Source: Flavobacterium agri (GTDB lineage Bacteria; Bacteroidota; Bacteroidia; Flavobacteriales; Flavobacteriaceae). Taken from it: DNA of 64,000 nt. Both the position numbers and the translations under genes were made by a program. The notes beneath the pieces are model-generated. The model saw nothing but the letters and a program-made list of their open reading frames with translations. It had not been told where the DNA came from and made no database searches. The stretch spans positions 686,196-750,195 of the forward strand of contig NZ_JACBJI010000002.1 in the NCBI RefSeq assembly GCF_013401995.1. Direction: 5' to 3'. Shown one piece after another: positions 34,411-43,451 of this stretch (positions within the stretch are counted from its first letter, which is position 1; each line of letters opens with the position of its first letter).

Positions 34411-34713
34411 TTAGGCCGCGGTTGTTTCGGAATCAAGCCATAAAAGTTCGGAAAGGCATGGATTCGCGCGCATGATCAACCGCCATTTTTGGCTTTCCTT
34501 CCACTTTTTTATTTCCGCGACCCGTGATTCGGCAAGAGAAAGTTTACTGAACGTCTCGAAATAGATGAGATGTGTCGCATGGATTTCCTTCGAAAACGAA
34601 GAGCACGCGATTAATTTGTGTTCTTCAAGTTTTTGCGTCAAATCGTCGGTCGCACCGATATAGAGATAAGTGCGCGCGACATTGGTGAAGATGTACAGGT
34701 AACAAAATTGCAT
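34411..34713 (-). CDS. GIY-YIG domain protein with catalytic residues replaced
   Basis: 100 residues from the ATG at 34713. The GIY-YIG core is recognisable: YLYIFTN ... YLYIGATDDL ... EEHK, and the helix AESRVAEIKKWKESQKWRLI. In active URI-type nucleases an Arg lies in the LxRRLxEH segment and a Glu in RREKQIKKW. Here the corresponding positions read TQKLEEH and SRVAEIKKW, so Arg is Lys and Glu is Val. That suggests a nuclease-dead protein, unless other residues compensate. The N-terminal open frame upstream to 34779 is not needed. Confidence 0.75.
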   Translation of the reverse strand: MQFCYLYIFTNVARTYLYIGATDDLTQKLEEHKLIACSSFSKEIHATHLIYFETFSKLSLAESRVAEIKKWKESQKWRLIMRANPCLSELLWLDSETTAA

Positions 34714-34768
34714 GGCGTATAGATTAGACGATAAAAGTAGCGTGCAAGCTCGAAATCCGGTTACAGAT

Positions 34769-34785
34769 TTTCTGTACATTTTGTG
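34769..34785. repeat. TTTTCTGTACATTTTGT motif beside a palindrome
   Basis: The same 17-nt string follows the palindrome copy at 58333-58365 (from about 58363). Here it precedes the palindrome at 34803-34840, suggesting both belong to a larger element. Confidence 0.5.
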
Positions 34786-34802
34786 AAAATTGAGGAAAAA
34801 TG

Positions 34803-34840
34803 ACAGACCTCAAAGGTTTTTAAAAACCTTTGAGGTCTGT
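34803..34840. repeat. Perfect 38-bp palindrome, copy 1 of the CCTCAAAGG element
   Basis: Arms of 19 bp without a loop (ACAGACCTCAAAGGTTTTT and its complement), between the GIY-YIG and pseudouridine synthase genes. The core ACCTCAAAGGTTTT/AAAACCTTTGAGGT recurs at 57836-57868 and 58333-58365. It may also terminate transcription. Confidence 0.8.
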
Positions 34841-34864
34841 TCTATAAGCTCGAAACAGACTATT

Positions 34865-35737
34865 CTACCCGTTTCTCAAATTGATCACTTCCTGTTCCGT
34901 CAAAAACCTCCAGTTTCCTCTCGGCAAGTTCTTTTTGGTCAATCCTGCAAACGAAACGCGGTCGATTTTAAGCACATTGTATTTGAACTGCTCGAAAATC
35001 GCACGCACGACTTTTACGTTCGCGGTTCGCAATTTCAGGCCGATTTCTGTTTTCGGCTCGCCTTCCACATAACTGATTTCGTCCACGAACAAACGATGTT
35101 CATCGAGCGTCACGCCACCCGAAATCTTCTCGAGATCCTCAAATTTAAGGTTGCGGTCAAGCGACACCTGATATATTTTTGGCGACTTCTGGTTCGGTTT
35201 GCCAAATTTCACGACCATATCGTTGTCGTTCGTAAAAAGCAGCAATCCCGTAGTCGTTTTGTCCATACGCCCGACAGGTTTCAAGTTCGGCACACCCGAT
35301 GAGCGAACCAGATCCAAAACATTGTTCGAACCTTTTTCCTCATCGCCCGACGTACTGAAATTCTTAGGTTTGTTAAGCAGCACATATTCCTTGCGCTCAG
35401 GCGTGATAAGGCTTCCGTCGAAATTCACCACATCTCCGGGTTTCACTTTGTAACCCATTTCGGTCACGACGGCGCCATTGACTTTCACATTGCCCGATTG
35501 GATATAAATATCCGCATCTCGACGCGAGCAAGCACCCGAATTCGCGATGTATTTATTGAGCCTGATTTCGTCCGAAGCCTTTGCCGCTTTGGCTGGAGCC
35601 GCTTCCTTCTTAGGTTTTTGCGTGCGTTTTGGCAAAGCCGGTTTTGCATCCGATTTCGGCTTAAAAAAGTTTGTACGCCCGTCTTTTCCTTTGCTGCGGT
35701 CGAAACGCTTGTCGTTGTTAGGCTTGTCCATCCCCAT
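34865..35737 (-). CDS. rRNA pseudouridine synthase, RsuA/RluB family
   Basis: 290 residues. A Lys/Pro/Ala-rich N-terminal tail (to about 55) is followed by an S4 RNA-binding domain (RLNKYIANSGACSRRDADIYI ...). The pseudouridine synthase domain has the catalytic motif VGRMDKTTTGLLLFTND, whose Asp attacks the uridine. It modifies rRNA, most like the large-subunit RluB group, but the exact site cannot be told from sequence. The start is ATG 35737 or the next ATG at 35731. TATCTTTG at 35749-35756 (minus strand) is a likely -7 element. Confidence 0.88.
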   Translation of the reverse strand: MGMDKPNNDKRFDRSKGKDGRTNFFKPKSDAKPALPKRTQKPKKEAAPAKAAKASDEIRLNKYIANSGACSRRDADIYIQSGNVKVNGAVVTEMGYKVKPGDVVNFDGSLITPERKEYVLLNKPKNFSTSGDEEKGSNNVLDLVRSSGVPNLKPVGRMDKTTTGLLLFTNDNDMVVKFGKPNQKSPKIYQVSLDRNLKFEDLEKISGGVTLDEHRLFVDEISYVEGEPKTEIGLKLRTANVKVVRAIFEQFKYNVLKIDRVSFAGLTKKNLPRGNWRFLTEQEVINLRNG

Positions 35738-35748
35738 TAAATTTTTGG

Positions 35749-35756
35749 CAAAGATA
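35749..35756 (-). promoter_or_regulatory. Candidate -7 element TATCTTTG
   Basis: Exact TAnnTTTG on the minus strand, 11 bp ahead of the pseudouridine synthase start; implies a very short leader. Confidence 0.4.
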
Positions 35757-35803
35757 CGTAAGGTTCAGGGTTTAGGGCGCACAGATGTGGTATTTGTTGT
35801 AAG

Positions 35804-35950
35804 AAGCCAATCCGGCTGTCCGCTGCAAGTCCTCGGCTCCAAGCCAAATTTTTTTGCATTTGGCCGCGAGCTTCCTGAGGTCGCTGCGCCAAAAGCTAAA
35901 AATAAAGGCTTGTTTCCTGTGGGCTTTCCGCTGCCATCCGGGCTAGGAGG
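35804..35950 (-). repeat. Dispersed repeat element, copy 2
   Basis: Read on the minus strand it runs from TAGCCCGGATGGCAGCGG to CAGCGGACAGCCGGATT, about 147 bp, with an interior unlike that of copy 1. It fills most of the 255-bp gap between the UbiA and pseudouridine synthase genes. A short open frame across it (35765-35953) looks like repeat sequence, not a gene. Confidence 0.7.
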
Positions 35951-35992
35951 CAAGTGTCGGACAATAAAAATAAATAATGAGAATAAGGAATA

Positions 35993-36949
35993 TCAAAGTC
36001 CCGACATCAACATCTTTTTCCCGTTCCACAAAACGCTGGGTTCGATCAAAACGATGCAGAAAACGCCGGCCACGATCAAAAATTTGAGCATGTTATGTAA
36101 TGCCAGAAACTGTTTGCGTTTGTCGGCTTGCCATAAAAAAAGTACGAAAAAGAGTAGGAATCCGAGACACACATAGAAGTAGATATCCATATAACCCACG
36201 TCGAACATATTGATCAACGCATACACCGGAATTACCGTAAGCACGACCAAAACCGTAATTATTCTTTTCGAAACGTTTTCGCCGTAAACCACGGGAATCG
36301 TCTTGTAATCGGTGGCAAAATCACCTCGTAAGTTCTCGAGGTCCTTGGTCATCTCACGAATCAACAAAAGCAAAAACAGGAAAGACGCGTGCGAAATGAT
36401 GATCTCGAGCTGCATCGGCCGGAACATGCTGTTCGGATCGAGTTTTCCGAAGTACAGCAAAATCCCGAAAAACGGCGCAATAGCAAGCAAACAAGCCGAA
36501 ACGTTGCCGATAATCGCATATTTTTTAAGCTTGTGCGAATAGAACCAGATCACGAAAATGTACATCGCATAGAACAACGCCACGCGCCAAGATACGAGCC
36601 ATCCGACGAAAACCGCTAGAAAATTGAGTGAAAAATAAACATACAATTTGGTTTTCTGGCTTACCAATCGGTCGAGCATCGACTTGCGCGGCCGGTTGAT
36701 CAGGTCTTTTTCCGAATCGTAAAAATTGTTGATGATATAACCCGAAGCGATCGCGATAGAAGACGCCAAGACCAACAAAAAGATATTGATGTCCAAAATC
36801 ACCTCGAGTGCGCCCATTTCGGGTGGCGACAAAATGAAAATCGCCGAAAGGTACTGCGCCAAAGCGATCACGGGAATGTTATAACCGCGAACCACCGAGA
36901 ACATGCTTGCGATTTTCTTGAGCAGCAATTTGTTCTTGCGGTTGAGCAT
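35993..36949 (-). CDS. UbiA-family prenyltransferase (GGGP-type)
   Basis: 318 residues, about eight to nine transmembrane helices. The first Asp-rich motif is NNFYDSEKD (74-82), matching NDxxDxxxD; the second is DLENLRGDFATD near residue 210. Bacteroidetes relatives beside mevalonate genes are annotated as geranylgeranylglycerol-phosphate geranylgeranyltransferase, an enzyme of archaeal-type ether-lipid synthesis. That name rests on similarity and context; other isoprenoid acceptors are possible. Follows mevalonate kinase by 36 bp, in the same direction. Confidence 0.8.
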   Translation of the reverse strand: MLNRKNKLLLKKIASMFSVVRGYNIPVIALAQYLSAIFILSPPEMGALEVILDINIFLLVLASSIAIASGYIINNFYDSEKDLINRPRKSMLDRLVSQKTKLYVYFSLNFLAVFVGWLVSWRVALFYAMYIFVIWFYSHKLKKYAIIGNVSACLLAIAPFFGILLYFGKLDPNSMFRPMQLEIIISHASFLFLLLLIREMTKDLENLRGDFATDYKTIPVVYGENVSKRIITVLVVLTVIPVYALINMFDVGYMDIYFYVCLGFLLFFVLFLWQADKRKQFLALHNMLKFLIVAGVFCIVLIEPSVLWNGKKMLMSGL

Positions 36950-36985
36950 CCGGTTGGAATTTGTGATTGTGTCCTTCGGGAAATC

Positions 36986-37924
36986 CTAGAACTGGTAAAC
37001 GACTTCGAGTTTGTAGTCTTTGAGTGCTTTTTGCGCTTTCTCCAAATCTTCGGTAAAGCCCAAAATATAACCGCCGCCGCCAGATCCGCAAAGCTTCAGG
37101 TAATAATCGTTAGAATCGATGCCGTGTTGCCAGATGCCGTGGAATTGTTCGGGAATCATCGGCTTGAAATTGTTCAAAACGACTTTCGAAAGTTTCTTGG
37201 TATTGGCAAAAAGCGACTTCATATCGCCTCCGAGGAAATTCTCGACACAAGCGTCGGTATATTTCACGAACTGGTTTTTGAGCATCGCACGGAAACCTTT
37301 GTCCTTGAGGTTTTCCATAAAAATGTTCACCATCGGTGCGGTTTCGCCTACGATTCCGGAATCGAGCAAAAACACGGCTCCGTGACCGGTCGCTTTTTGG
37401 GCAGGAATTCCGGTCGCTTCGATATTGTCTTTTGAATTGATCAGAATCGGGATGCTCAAATATGAGTTCAACGGATCGAGACCGGAACTTTTTCCGTGGA
37501 AAAACGATTCCATGTGACCGAAAATCGTCTTGAGCGTAAGCAATTTCTCGCGCGTAAGGTTTTCGAGAACCGTGATTTTATTCTTGGCGTATTTGTCGTA
37601 AATCGCCGCGACCAAAGCGCCGCTCGATCCGACGCCGTATCCTTGCGGGATAGACGAATCGAAGTACATGCCTTCGGCTACATCGTGATGTAATTGGGCA
37701 ATGTCGAACTGCACCAAATCTGGATGTTCGGTTTGCAAATTCTCGAGATAGAATACGAAACGGCTTAGGCTCGCGTTCGATTTTTTGGCGTCCTCGTCTG
37801 GGTTTTCGGCCACTTTGAGCGCGCCTTTGTAATAATTGTATGGGATAGAAAGTCCTTTAGAATCCTTGATGATTCCGTATTCGCCGAACAGGAGAATTTT
37901 TGAATAGAATAACGGTCCTTTCAT
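36986..37924 (-). CDS. Mevalonate kinase-like GHMP kinase
   Basis: 312 residues of the GHMP kinase superfamily. Visible are the ATP-binding PQGYGVGSSGALVAA (about 94-108), the N-terminal SKILLFGEYGII, and the C-terminal KLCGSGGGGYILGF motif. Its place between diphosphomevalonate decarboxylase and a prenyltransferase fits mevalonate kinase, which makes 5-phosphomevalonate. Phosphomevalonate kinase is the alternative. Cytoplasmic. Confidence 0.82.
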   Translation of the reverse strand: MKGPLFYSKILLFGEYGIIKDSKGLSIPYNYYKGALKVAENPDEDAKKSNASLSRFVFYLENLQTEHPDLVQFDIAQLHHDVAEGMYFDSSIPQGYGVGSSGALVAAIYDKYAKNKITVLENLTREKLLTLKTIFGHMESFFHGKSSGLDPLNSYLSIPILINSKDNIEATGIPAQKATGHGAVFLLDSGIVGETAPMVNIFMENLKDKGFRAMLKNQFVKYTDACVENFLGGDMKSLFANTKKLSKVVLNNFKPMIPEQFHGIWQHGIDSNDYYLKLCGSGGGGYILGFTEDLEKAQKALKDYKLEVVYQF

Positions 37925-38002
37925 TTTATTTGGTGTTTAGCGTATAACGCAGGAACGCTCGATTTATTAGTGTAAAGTTACGCAATTTAAAACGCCGAAC
38001 TT

Positions 38003-39085
38003 TCAAAAGTTTTGTGCACCTGCGCCGATTCGGTCGCAAATGTACTCTCCATTTTTGCAAAACGCAACTAATTCATCCTTAATAAATTGCAAAACTTCTA
38101 CTGCAACGTTTTCGGGATAAAGTACGTGTACGTTCGCTCCGGCGTCTAAAGTGAAACAAACGGGCATTGCGGTTTCCCGTCTGAATTTCCAGATTTTATT
38201 GATGATTTCGAGCGTGTTCGGTTTCATCAGGATAAAATACGGATTAGACGTCATCATCATCGCATGCAACGTCAATGCCTCGCTTTCGACGATGGAGATG
38301 AAACTTTCCAAATCGCCCGATACCAGTGAATTTTTTACTTTCGACAGGTTCTCGTGCGCTTGTTCAAAACGTCTTTCGGCAAACGGATGCCCGATCATCA
38401 AGTCGTGACCGACCGTACTCGAAACCTCTTTTTGCCCTTTCTCTACAAGCAAAATCGCATCCTGGTAATTCTTGAAATTCGGATGGATTCCGAACGGGAA
38501 TTCCACGCCAAATAAATCAGAACTTCCTTCAATTTCGGCATGTTTTCCCCAAACCACGACTTCGCCTTTTACGCTGCGGCACGCACTTCCGGAGCCAAGC
38601 CTTGCCAAAAAAGATGCTTTTTTCCAGAAATGATCGTCGGTCATTTGAGGATTGAGCGCTTTTTCCAAACTCATCAAATTGACCGATAAAGCCGCCATTC
38701 CCGAAGCCGAAGACGCGATTCCCGATGAATGCGGAAACGTATTGCGCGTATCGATTTTAAAATGATAGTCTTTCAAAAATGGCAAATAGCGTTCTATGCG
38801 TTCGAAAAACTTGATGATTTTGGGTTTAAAATCCTCTTTCGGTTGTGCTTCAAAAAGCAAATCGAAAGAGAAGTTCCCGTCGTTTGCGCGTTTTGAAAAT
38901 TCCAGTTCCGTTACGGTCTTACAAGAATCCAGTGTAAAACTGATCGATGGATTCGCAGGCAATTGCGGTTCTATCTTACCCCAATATTTCACCAAGGCAA
39001 TGTTGCTCGGCGCGCTCCATTCAAAACGGCCGTTTTCAGGATAAGTAGCGTAAGGTTTCGGGATGAAATCGACGTCTTGCGACAT
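38003..39085 (-). CDS. mvaD: Diphosphomevalonate decarboxylase
   Basis: 360 residues from the ATG at 39085. Family signatures: SAPSNIALVKYWGK near the N-terminus, NTFPHSSGIASSASGMAAL for the phosphate-binding loop, and RLGSGSACRSVKGEVVVWG. It converts mevalonate diphosphate to isopentenyl diphosphate with ATP. It leads the mevalonate cluster; a TATCTTTG -7 element lies at 39101-39108 on the minus strand. Gap to the mevalonate kinase start is 78 bp. Confidence 0.9.
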   Translation of the reverse strand: MSQDVDFIPKPYATYPENGRFEWSAPSNIALVKYWGKIEPQLPANPSISFTLDSCKTVTELEFSKRANDGNFSFDLLFEAQPKEDFKPKIIKFFERIERYLPFLKDYHFKIDTRNTFPHSSGIASSASGMAALSVNLMSLEKALNPQMTDDHFWKKASFLARLGSGSACRSVKGEVVVWGKHAEIEGSSDLFGVEFPFGIHPNFKNYQDAILLVEKGQKEVSSTVGHDLMIGHPFAERRFEQAHENLSKVKNSLVSGDLESFISIVESEALTLHAMMMTSNPYFILMKPNTLEIINKIWKFRRETAMPVCFTLDAGANVHVLYPENVAVEVLQFIKDELVAFCKNGEYICDRIGAGAQNF

Positions 39086-39100
39086 AAGATGAATTTTGGG

Positions 39101-39108
39101 CAAAGATA
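39101..39108 (-). promoter_or_regulatory. Candidate -7 element TATCTTTG for the mevalonate cluster
   Basis: Exact TAnnTTTG ending 15 bp before the mvaD start. No convincing -33 TTG at the right spacing. Confidence 0.4.
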
Positions 39109-39240
39109 GGTTGAAAGTGGTTAAGTGCTTAGGTGCTCAAGTGCGAAAGTTTGCAGTAGGAAAAAAGCCGTCATCAATATGGTGCTCGTTTCGTACTTTC
39201 GCCATTGCGCAACGTGTCCAAAGTGAAGCGCCTCTAAAAA

Positions 39241-39717
39241 ATGAACAAGTTCTCCAAAATCCTCATCATGGTCGCCACGTGCATCGGCGTCGGATATATT
39301 TCGGGCCAGGTCACCCAATCGAGTGTCGACACTTGGTTCCCGCTTCTTGAAAAACCATCGTTCAATCCGCCGAATTGGTTGTTTCTTCCCGTCTGGAGCA
39401 CACTTTACGTATTGATGGGAGTCGCCGCCGGATTGGTTTGGGCACGTATCGATTTCGATAAGGACGAGGTTCGCAACGCACTCAAATTTTTCTTTATCCA
39501 ATTAGGATTGAACGCCGCATGGTCGTTGGTTTTCTTCGGACTCAAGAACCCGTTGCTGGCTCTGATTGAAATCGTTCTGCTTTGGCTGATGATATACGAG
39601 ACCTGGTTCAAATTCAAAAAACTAAACAAAATTTCGGGATTCCTGTTTGTGCCGTATTTACTTTGGGTCAGTTTCGCGACAATCCTCAACGCATCCATTT
39701 GGTATTTGAACCGCTGA
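39241..39717 (+). CDS. tspO: TspO/MBR family protein
   Basis: 158 residues, five transmembrane helices as expected. Family motifs include KPSFNPPNWLFLPVWSTLYVLMG, LNAAWSLVFFG and PYLLWVSFATILNASIWYLN, with the conserved Trp/Asn residues. TspO proteins bind porphyrins and cholesterol-like ligands and may affect redox or porphyrin handling. Divergent from the mevalonate cluster; a near-consensus TACTTTCG lies at about 39194-39201. Confidence 0.93.
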   Translation: MNKFSKILIMVATCIGVGYISGQVTQSSVDTWFPLLEKPSFNPPNWLFLPVWSTLYVLMGVAAGLVWARIDFDKDEVRNALKFFFIQLGLNAAWSLVFFGLKNPLLALIEIVLLWLMIYETWFKFKKLNKISGFLFVPYLLWVSFATILNASIWYLNR

Positions 39718-39756
39718 TTTTTTGGAGTGTCGGAGAATTTTGGGCATCCGTAAAAA

Positions 39757-39790
39757 AAAATCCCCTTCAGAACGAGCCGAAGAGGATTTT
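39757..39790. terminator. Bidirectional terminator
   Basis: 12-bp stem with one mismatch (AAAATCCcCTTC / GAAGaGGATTTT) between convergent tspO and paralogue C. Confidence 0.7.
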
Positions 39791-39808
39791 CCCATTAAAA
39801 CGATATCG

Positions 39809-42800
39809 TTATTCTATGACCAGTTTGCGAACCAATCGCTTGTCGCTTGCGGTCATTATCTCTACTAAATAAACGCCTTTTGATAATCCGGTCACGTTCA
39901 CGTTGGCTTGCGATTGTTGCAAGCCATCGGTTTCGGTGACTTTCTTGCCCAGCATGTCATAAACCGAAATCTTAGAAAGCACTTCGCTCGTGTTGGTAAA
40001 ACTTACCGTGAACACACTGTTCGCAGGATTCGGGAACAAAACGAAACTTGAAGCGTCGAAATCATCATTCTGCAACGCATCGATAAACATCGTATTGAAC
40101 GTATTGGTCACAACGGCAGGATTGCTGTCGAAATAAATTTGGGCCGTATTCGGGATGATGTCGCCCGCCTGGAAACCAGGTTTTACTTTTATCTTGAAGA
40201 ACACATAGCCTTTCGAAAGTTGATCGTTCTGCATTTGTCCCGGTAGCATGATGTAGTCAAAAATCCATTTTAAATGGTTCTGCTTGCGCTGTAGCACATA
40301 GTTATGGCTCGCATTGAGCATCACGACGGTATTCTCATCCAATTGAGGATCGAGAATGTCGTCAAGGCGAACTTGGATTGCACTTGCCGTTCCCGTGTTT
40401 TGGAAATAGATGGTGTAGTACAAGAATTCATTTACGCTGAACGTATTGATATCGATCTGTTCGCCATGCGCTTCGATGATCATGTTCGGATCGTACGAAT
40501 TCACGACAACCTGCGTATTCGAAAATGTATTGTTCGCTAAATCGATGTCGTTCGCTACAGCCGAAATCGTTACGCCATTCGTGAGCAAATCGTCTTGGTT
40601 TACAGTTGGAGGCGCAGGCACGGAAAGCGTCACGATGAACATGCGTGTCTCGTTTGGCTGCAAGTCGGTGAAATTATACGTGAAACCATTCAAATTGGCG
40701 ACCGTTCCTGGTTGAGAGACATCTGTAATGGTAACCAAGGCATCTTTTGTAAACGTGATCGTTCCCGAAGCCGGGCTCACGCCGTTATTCGTATAAATGA
40801 CTTTATTTTGGTACGTCATTGCAGGCCGAGGCGCGCTGATAGAGACGATAGAAACCGCAACATCGTTGAACGGTTGGGTCAGCGTAACCGGGAAATACAC
40901 GATTTGCTCACCGCTGCCAACGGCGATATTCATGTCGTTGTACGAAGCCGATACTGTATAATAAGACGCAAATCCAGACTGGATAACATAACCCAAATCG
41001 TAGCTGTTGACCGGATTGGCGTCGTAAAGATCGTAGCTTCCGAAAGGCGAATACACTTGCGAAATATCGCCTGAATCATTCTGCTCTACAGTAAACGATC
41101 CATGGTTGAAAGCATCTTCGCTCGCATCTTTTACACCGTTTGCATTTTCGTCAACAAAAGCCACCAATTGCAATTTGTCTGAACATTGAGGCGGACCAGA
41201 AGTGAAACTGCCGGCTTCTATAAATACGGCCGAATCGTATAATGAATCGTTTCGGTCAGCTACTACAAGTTTGATGTGGTACGGATGGTTAGGTATCACA
41301 ACTGACGATGCCGTCATCACGGCCGTTTGTCCTATGAAATTAGTGGCGCCGTCGTAATCGGGAGTGCCGAAATACTGGCCAAAATAGCCTTCATTTGCCG
41401 AAGCACAGCTCGTATTGTTCGCACCGTCGCGAATCGTCACTACCGAAACCGGATCCTGTGTTCCCGGAACAACAGCCAAATTGGTGGTGATACCTGTTTC
41501 GAGATCGGTCAAAAGAAAAGCGAAAGCGTCGGCGTAATTGCATTGGAAAATCCCGTATTCATCTGAAGCGAAAAGGAAATTAAAGCTCATGAATTCGTTC
41601 AAAGCCGTAAAATCGAATTCGAGTTTAGTGGCATTCCTCGAATTCATCGGCGTTCCCAAAGTCGTACTGATGATGGCTTCCAAATCTGCATCTCCAGGCC
41701 ATTGAGCACCGCCGTCACTAAGTGCCGATGTGTTTGGTCCGGGAATATTCGCAGCATCTCCGGTGCTTAAAACGATTCCCGATGTCAACGGAAAATTCGG
41801 ATTGTCGTTCTGGAAAAAGCCGATGCCATTGGTAGAGCCGAAAGTCGTTCCGGTACTCGAGCTCACGTTGGTGATTTCCAGGCAAGGATTGTCTATCAAA
41901 ACGTTGCTGATCAATTCTGAAGGCGTATAAAGTGTCGTATTCACGCTGAGCGGATTGGTTTCGGGAATAGCCGTAACGAACGAAACCGGCGGAGTCGAAA
42001 CCGTCATCCAGCCTTCTTCGCAAATCGTCTTGATGCTTACGCTATAAGTCGTGTCCGGGGAAAGTCCGGTCAGGACGAATGGATTGCTTGATGTCGTGAA
42101 AGGTGAACCCGAAACAGAAGGCGTCACCGTCAATTGCCATTGCGTGGCATCGCCTACGGAAGTCCATCCGATTGTTGCCGAATCGGTCGTTACATTGGTA
42201 ACGGTGACTCCGTTCGCGACAAAACAATTCGACGGCGGACCGCAATATACCGAAGCGTCCCAACCCGGCATGTTGACACTCGTGTCGCTTTTGAAAACGA
42301 AGGTCAGGCAACCGTCGGTGCTCGTCGATTCAAACGGGCCTGGAATGGTAGTTCCCCAAAATGATCCGGGCAATCCGCCGGGCACGTTGCCGCCGAGGTT
42401 GCCACTTGAAATCATCGGTGCCGAAGTGGAATTTCCGTTGTACACATATAATCCGTCCCAAGTGGCTTCGGTATTGAAAGAGTTGAACGAAACCGATACG
42501 ACATCTCCGGGATTTTCAGGACAAATCGTGGTCGTAGCATTACTAAGGTTCGAATAATTTCCGTTCGCACCTCCGTTGTCGTAAAAATGTTCGCCGCATA
42601 GGGTTACGGGTTGCACGGTCGTCGCGATAGCTGACTGACTCCAGACGCTCACGCTGTTTTCGCAATGCGCACGCACGTAAAAGCTATAACAAGTACTTGG
42701 ACTTAATGCGGGAAACATATAAGGATTCGCCGTCACTAGTGTTCCGACTGAAGAAACCGTAGGTGCCGGTGCGCCGCAAGGGATCGCCAAAACCTCCCAA

Positions 42801-43324
42801 AGAACAGCCGTACCCGTTTCCGTCCAGCTTAGCAACGCAGTTGTAGACATTACATTCGATACCGTAAGTGCAGTAGGAGCGGGACAGTTGAAGTTTTCGC
42901 TTCCGCACGTTATCATGGCTTCCCATCCGCCATTTTCTAGAGTTGAATCGCTTTTGAACCAAAAGGTGAGGCAGCCGTCAGGGCTAGTGGAAGTGAACGG
43001 TCCGGGAGCGGTAGTGCCCCAAAAAGCACCCGACATCCCACCTGGAACGTTGCCTTGTTGTCCGCTTGAAATTTGAGGCGCATTCGTCGAATTGCCATCA
43101 AAAACATAGAGTCCGTCAAATTGTGCTTCGGTTTGGAATGAAGTGAACGTTACCGTTACGGCTTCACCGGGAACATCTGGGCAAATCGTGGTAATCTCAT
43201 CGGCGTTCGCCGGATAATTGCCTTCCAATCCGCTATCGTAGAAATATCCGCCACACTGCAGCTGGGCAAAGCCAACCGAAGAAAACAGGACGATAAAAAA
43301 CAAAGAGAGTAGTTGTTTGCTCAT
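39809..43324 (-). CDS. T9SS-secreted surface protein, paralogue C
   Basis: 1171 residues. After a signal peptide (1-21) come a CUB-like module (about 23-145: CGGYFYDSGLEGNYP ... FDGLYVFDGNS), fibronectin III (150-235), a second CUB-like module (240-360: CGEHFYDNGG), a second fibronectin III (365-455) and a choice-of-anchor L module (about 465-690: GIVLSTGDAANIPGPNTS ... FASDEYGIFQCNYADAFAFLLTD). Then the common C-terminal half (FVDENANGVKDASED, YDPNMIIEAHGEQ) and a type A T9SS sorting domain. It is the largest of the five paralogues and lies before D and E on the chromosome but is downstream of them in transcription, across a terminator at 43405. Confidence 0.9.
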   Translation of the reverse strand: MSKQLLSLFFIVLFSSVGFAQLQCGGYFYDSGLEGNYPANADEITTICPDVPGEAVTVTFTSFQTEAQFDGLYVFDGNSTNAPQISSGQQGNVPGGMSGAFWGTTAPGPFTSTSPDGCLTFWFKSDSTLENGGWEAMITCGSENFNCPAPTALTVSNVMSTTALLSWTETGTAVLWEVLAIPCGAPAPTVSSVGTLVTANPYMFPALSPSTCYSFYVRAHCENSVSVWSQSAIATTVQPVTLCGEHFYDNGGANGNYSNLSNATTTICPENPGDVVSVSFNSFNTEATWDGLYVYNGNSTSAPMISSGNLGGNVPGGLPGSFWGTTIPGPFESTSTDGCLTFVFKSDTSVNMPGWDASVYCGPPSNCFVANGVTVTNVTTDSATIGWTSVGDATQWQLTVTPSVSGSPFTTSSNPFVLTGLSPDTTYSVSIKTICEEGWMTVSTPPVSFVTAIPETNPLSVNTTLYTPSELISNVLIDNPCLEITNVSSSTGTTFGSTNGIGFFQNDNPNFPLTSGIVLSTGDAANIPGPNTSALSDGGAQWPGDADLEAIISTTLGTPMNSRNATKLEFDFTALNEFMSFNFLFASDEYGIFQCNYADAFAFLLTDLETGITTNLAVVPGTQDPVSVVTIRDGANNTSCASANEGYFGQYFGTPDYDGATNFIGQTAVMTASSVVIPNHPYHIKLVVADRNDSLYDSAVFIEAGSFTSGPPQCSDKLQLVAFVDENANGVKDASEDAFNHGSFTVEQNDSGDISQVYSPFGSYDLYDANPVNSYDLGYVIQSGFASYYTVSASYNDMNIAVGSGEQIVYFPVTLTQPFNDVAVSIVSISAPRPAMTYQNKVIYTNNGVSPASGTITFTKDALVTITDVSQPGTVANLNGFTYNFTDLQPNETRMFIVTLSVPAPPTVNQDDLLTNGVTISAVANDIDLANNTFSNTQVVVNSYDPNMIIEAHGEQIDINTFSVNEFLYYTIYFQNTGTASAIQVRLDDILDPQLDENTVVMLNASHNYVLQRKQNHLKWIFDYIMLPGQMQNDQLSKGYVFFKIKVKPGFQAGDIIPNTAQIYFDSNPAVVTNTFNTMFIDALQNDDFDASSFVLFPNPANSVFTVSFTNTSEVLSKISVYDMLGKKVTETDGLQQSQANVNVTGLSKGVYLVEIMTASDKRLVRKLVIE

Positions 43325-43404
43325 TGGCGATGTTTTTTGGTATCCCGTAAATTTATTGATTTACAAATTGTTAAGCAAGTCTTAAGATTTCATAAAAATG
43401 AAAA

Positions 43405-43427
43405 AATCCTCCAAATTTTGGAGGATT
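43405..43427 (-). terminator. Intrinsic terminator after paralogue D
   Basis: Perfect 11-bp stem AATCCTCCAAA / TTTGGAGGATT with a single-base centre, in the 127-bp gap between D and C; a T run follows on the minus strand. Confidence 0.75.
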
Positions 43428-43451
43428 CCTTTGTTGATGGGCAATTGCGAT

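Noticed and set aside
35765-35953. Short open frame between the UbiA and pseudouridine synthase genes
   Set aside because: Lies within a dispersed repeat; no independent coding evidence.
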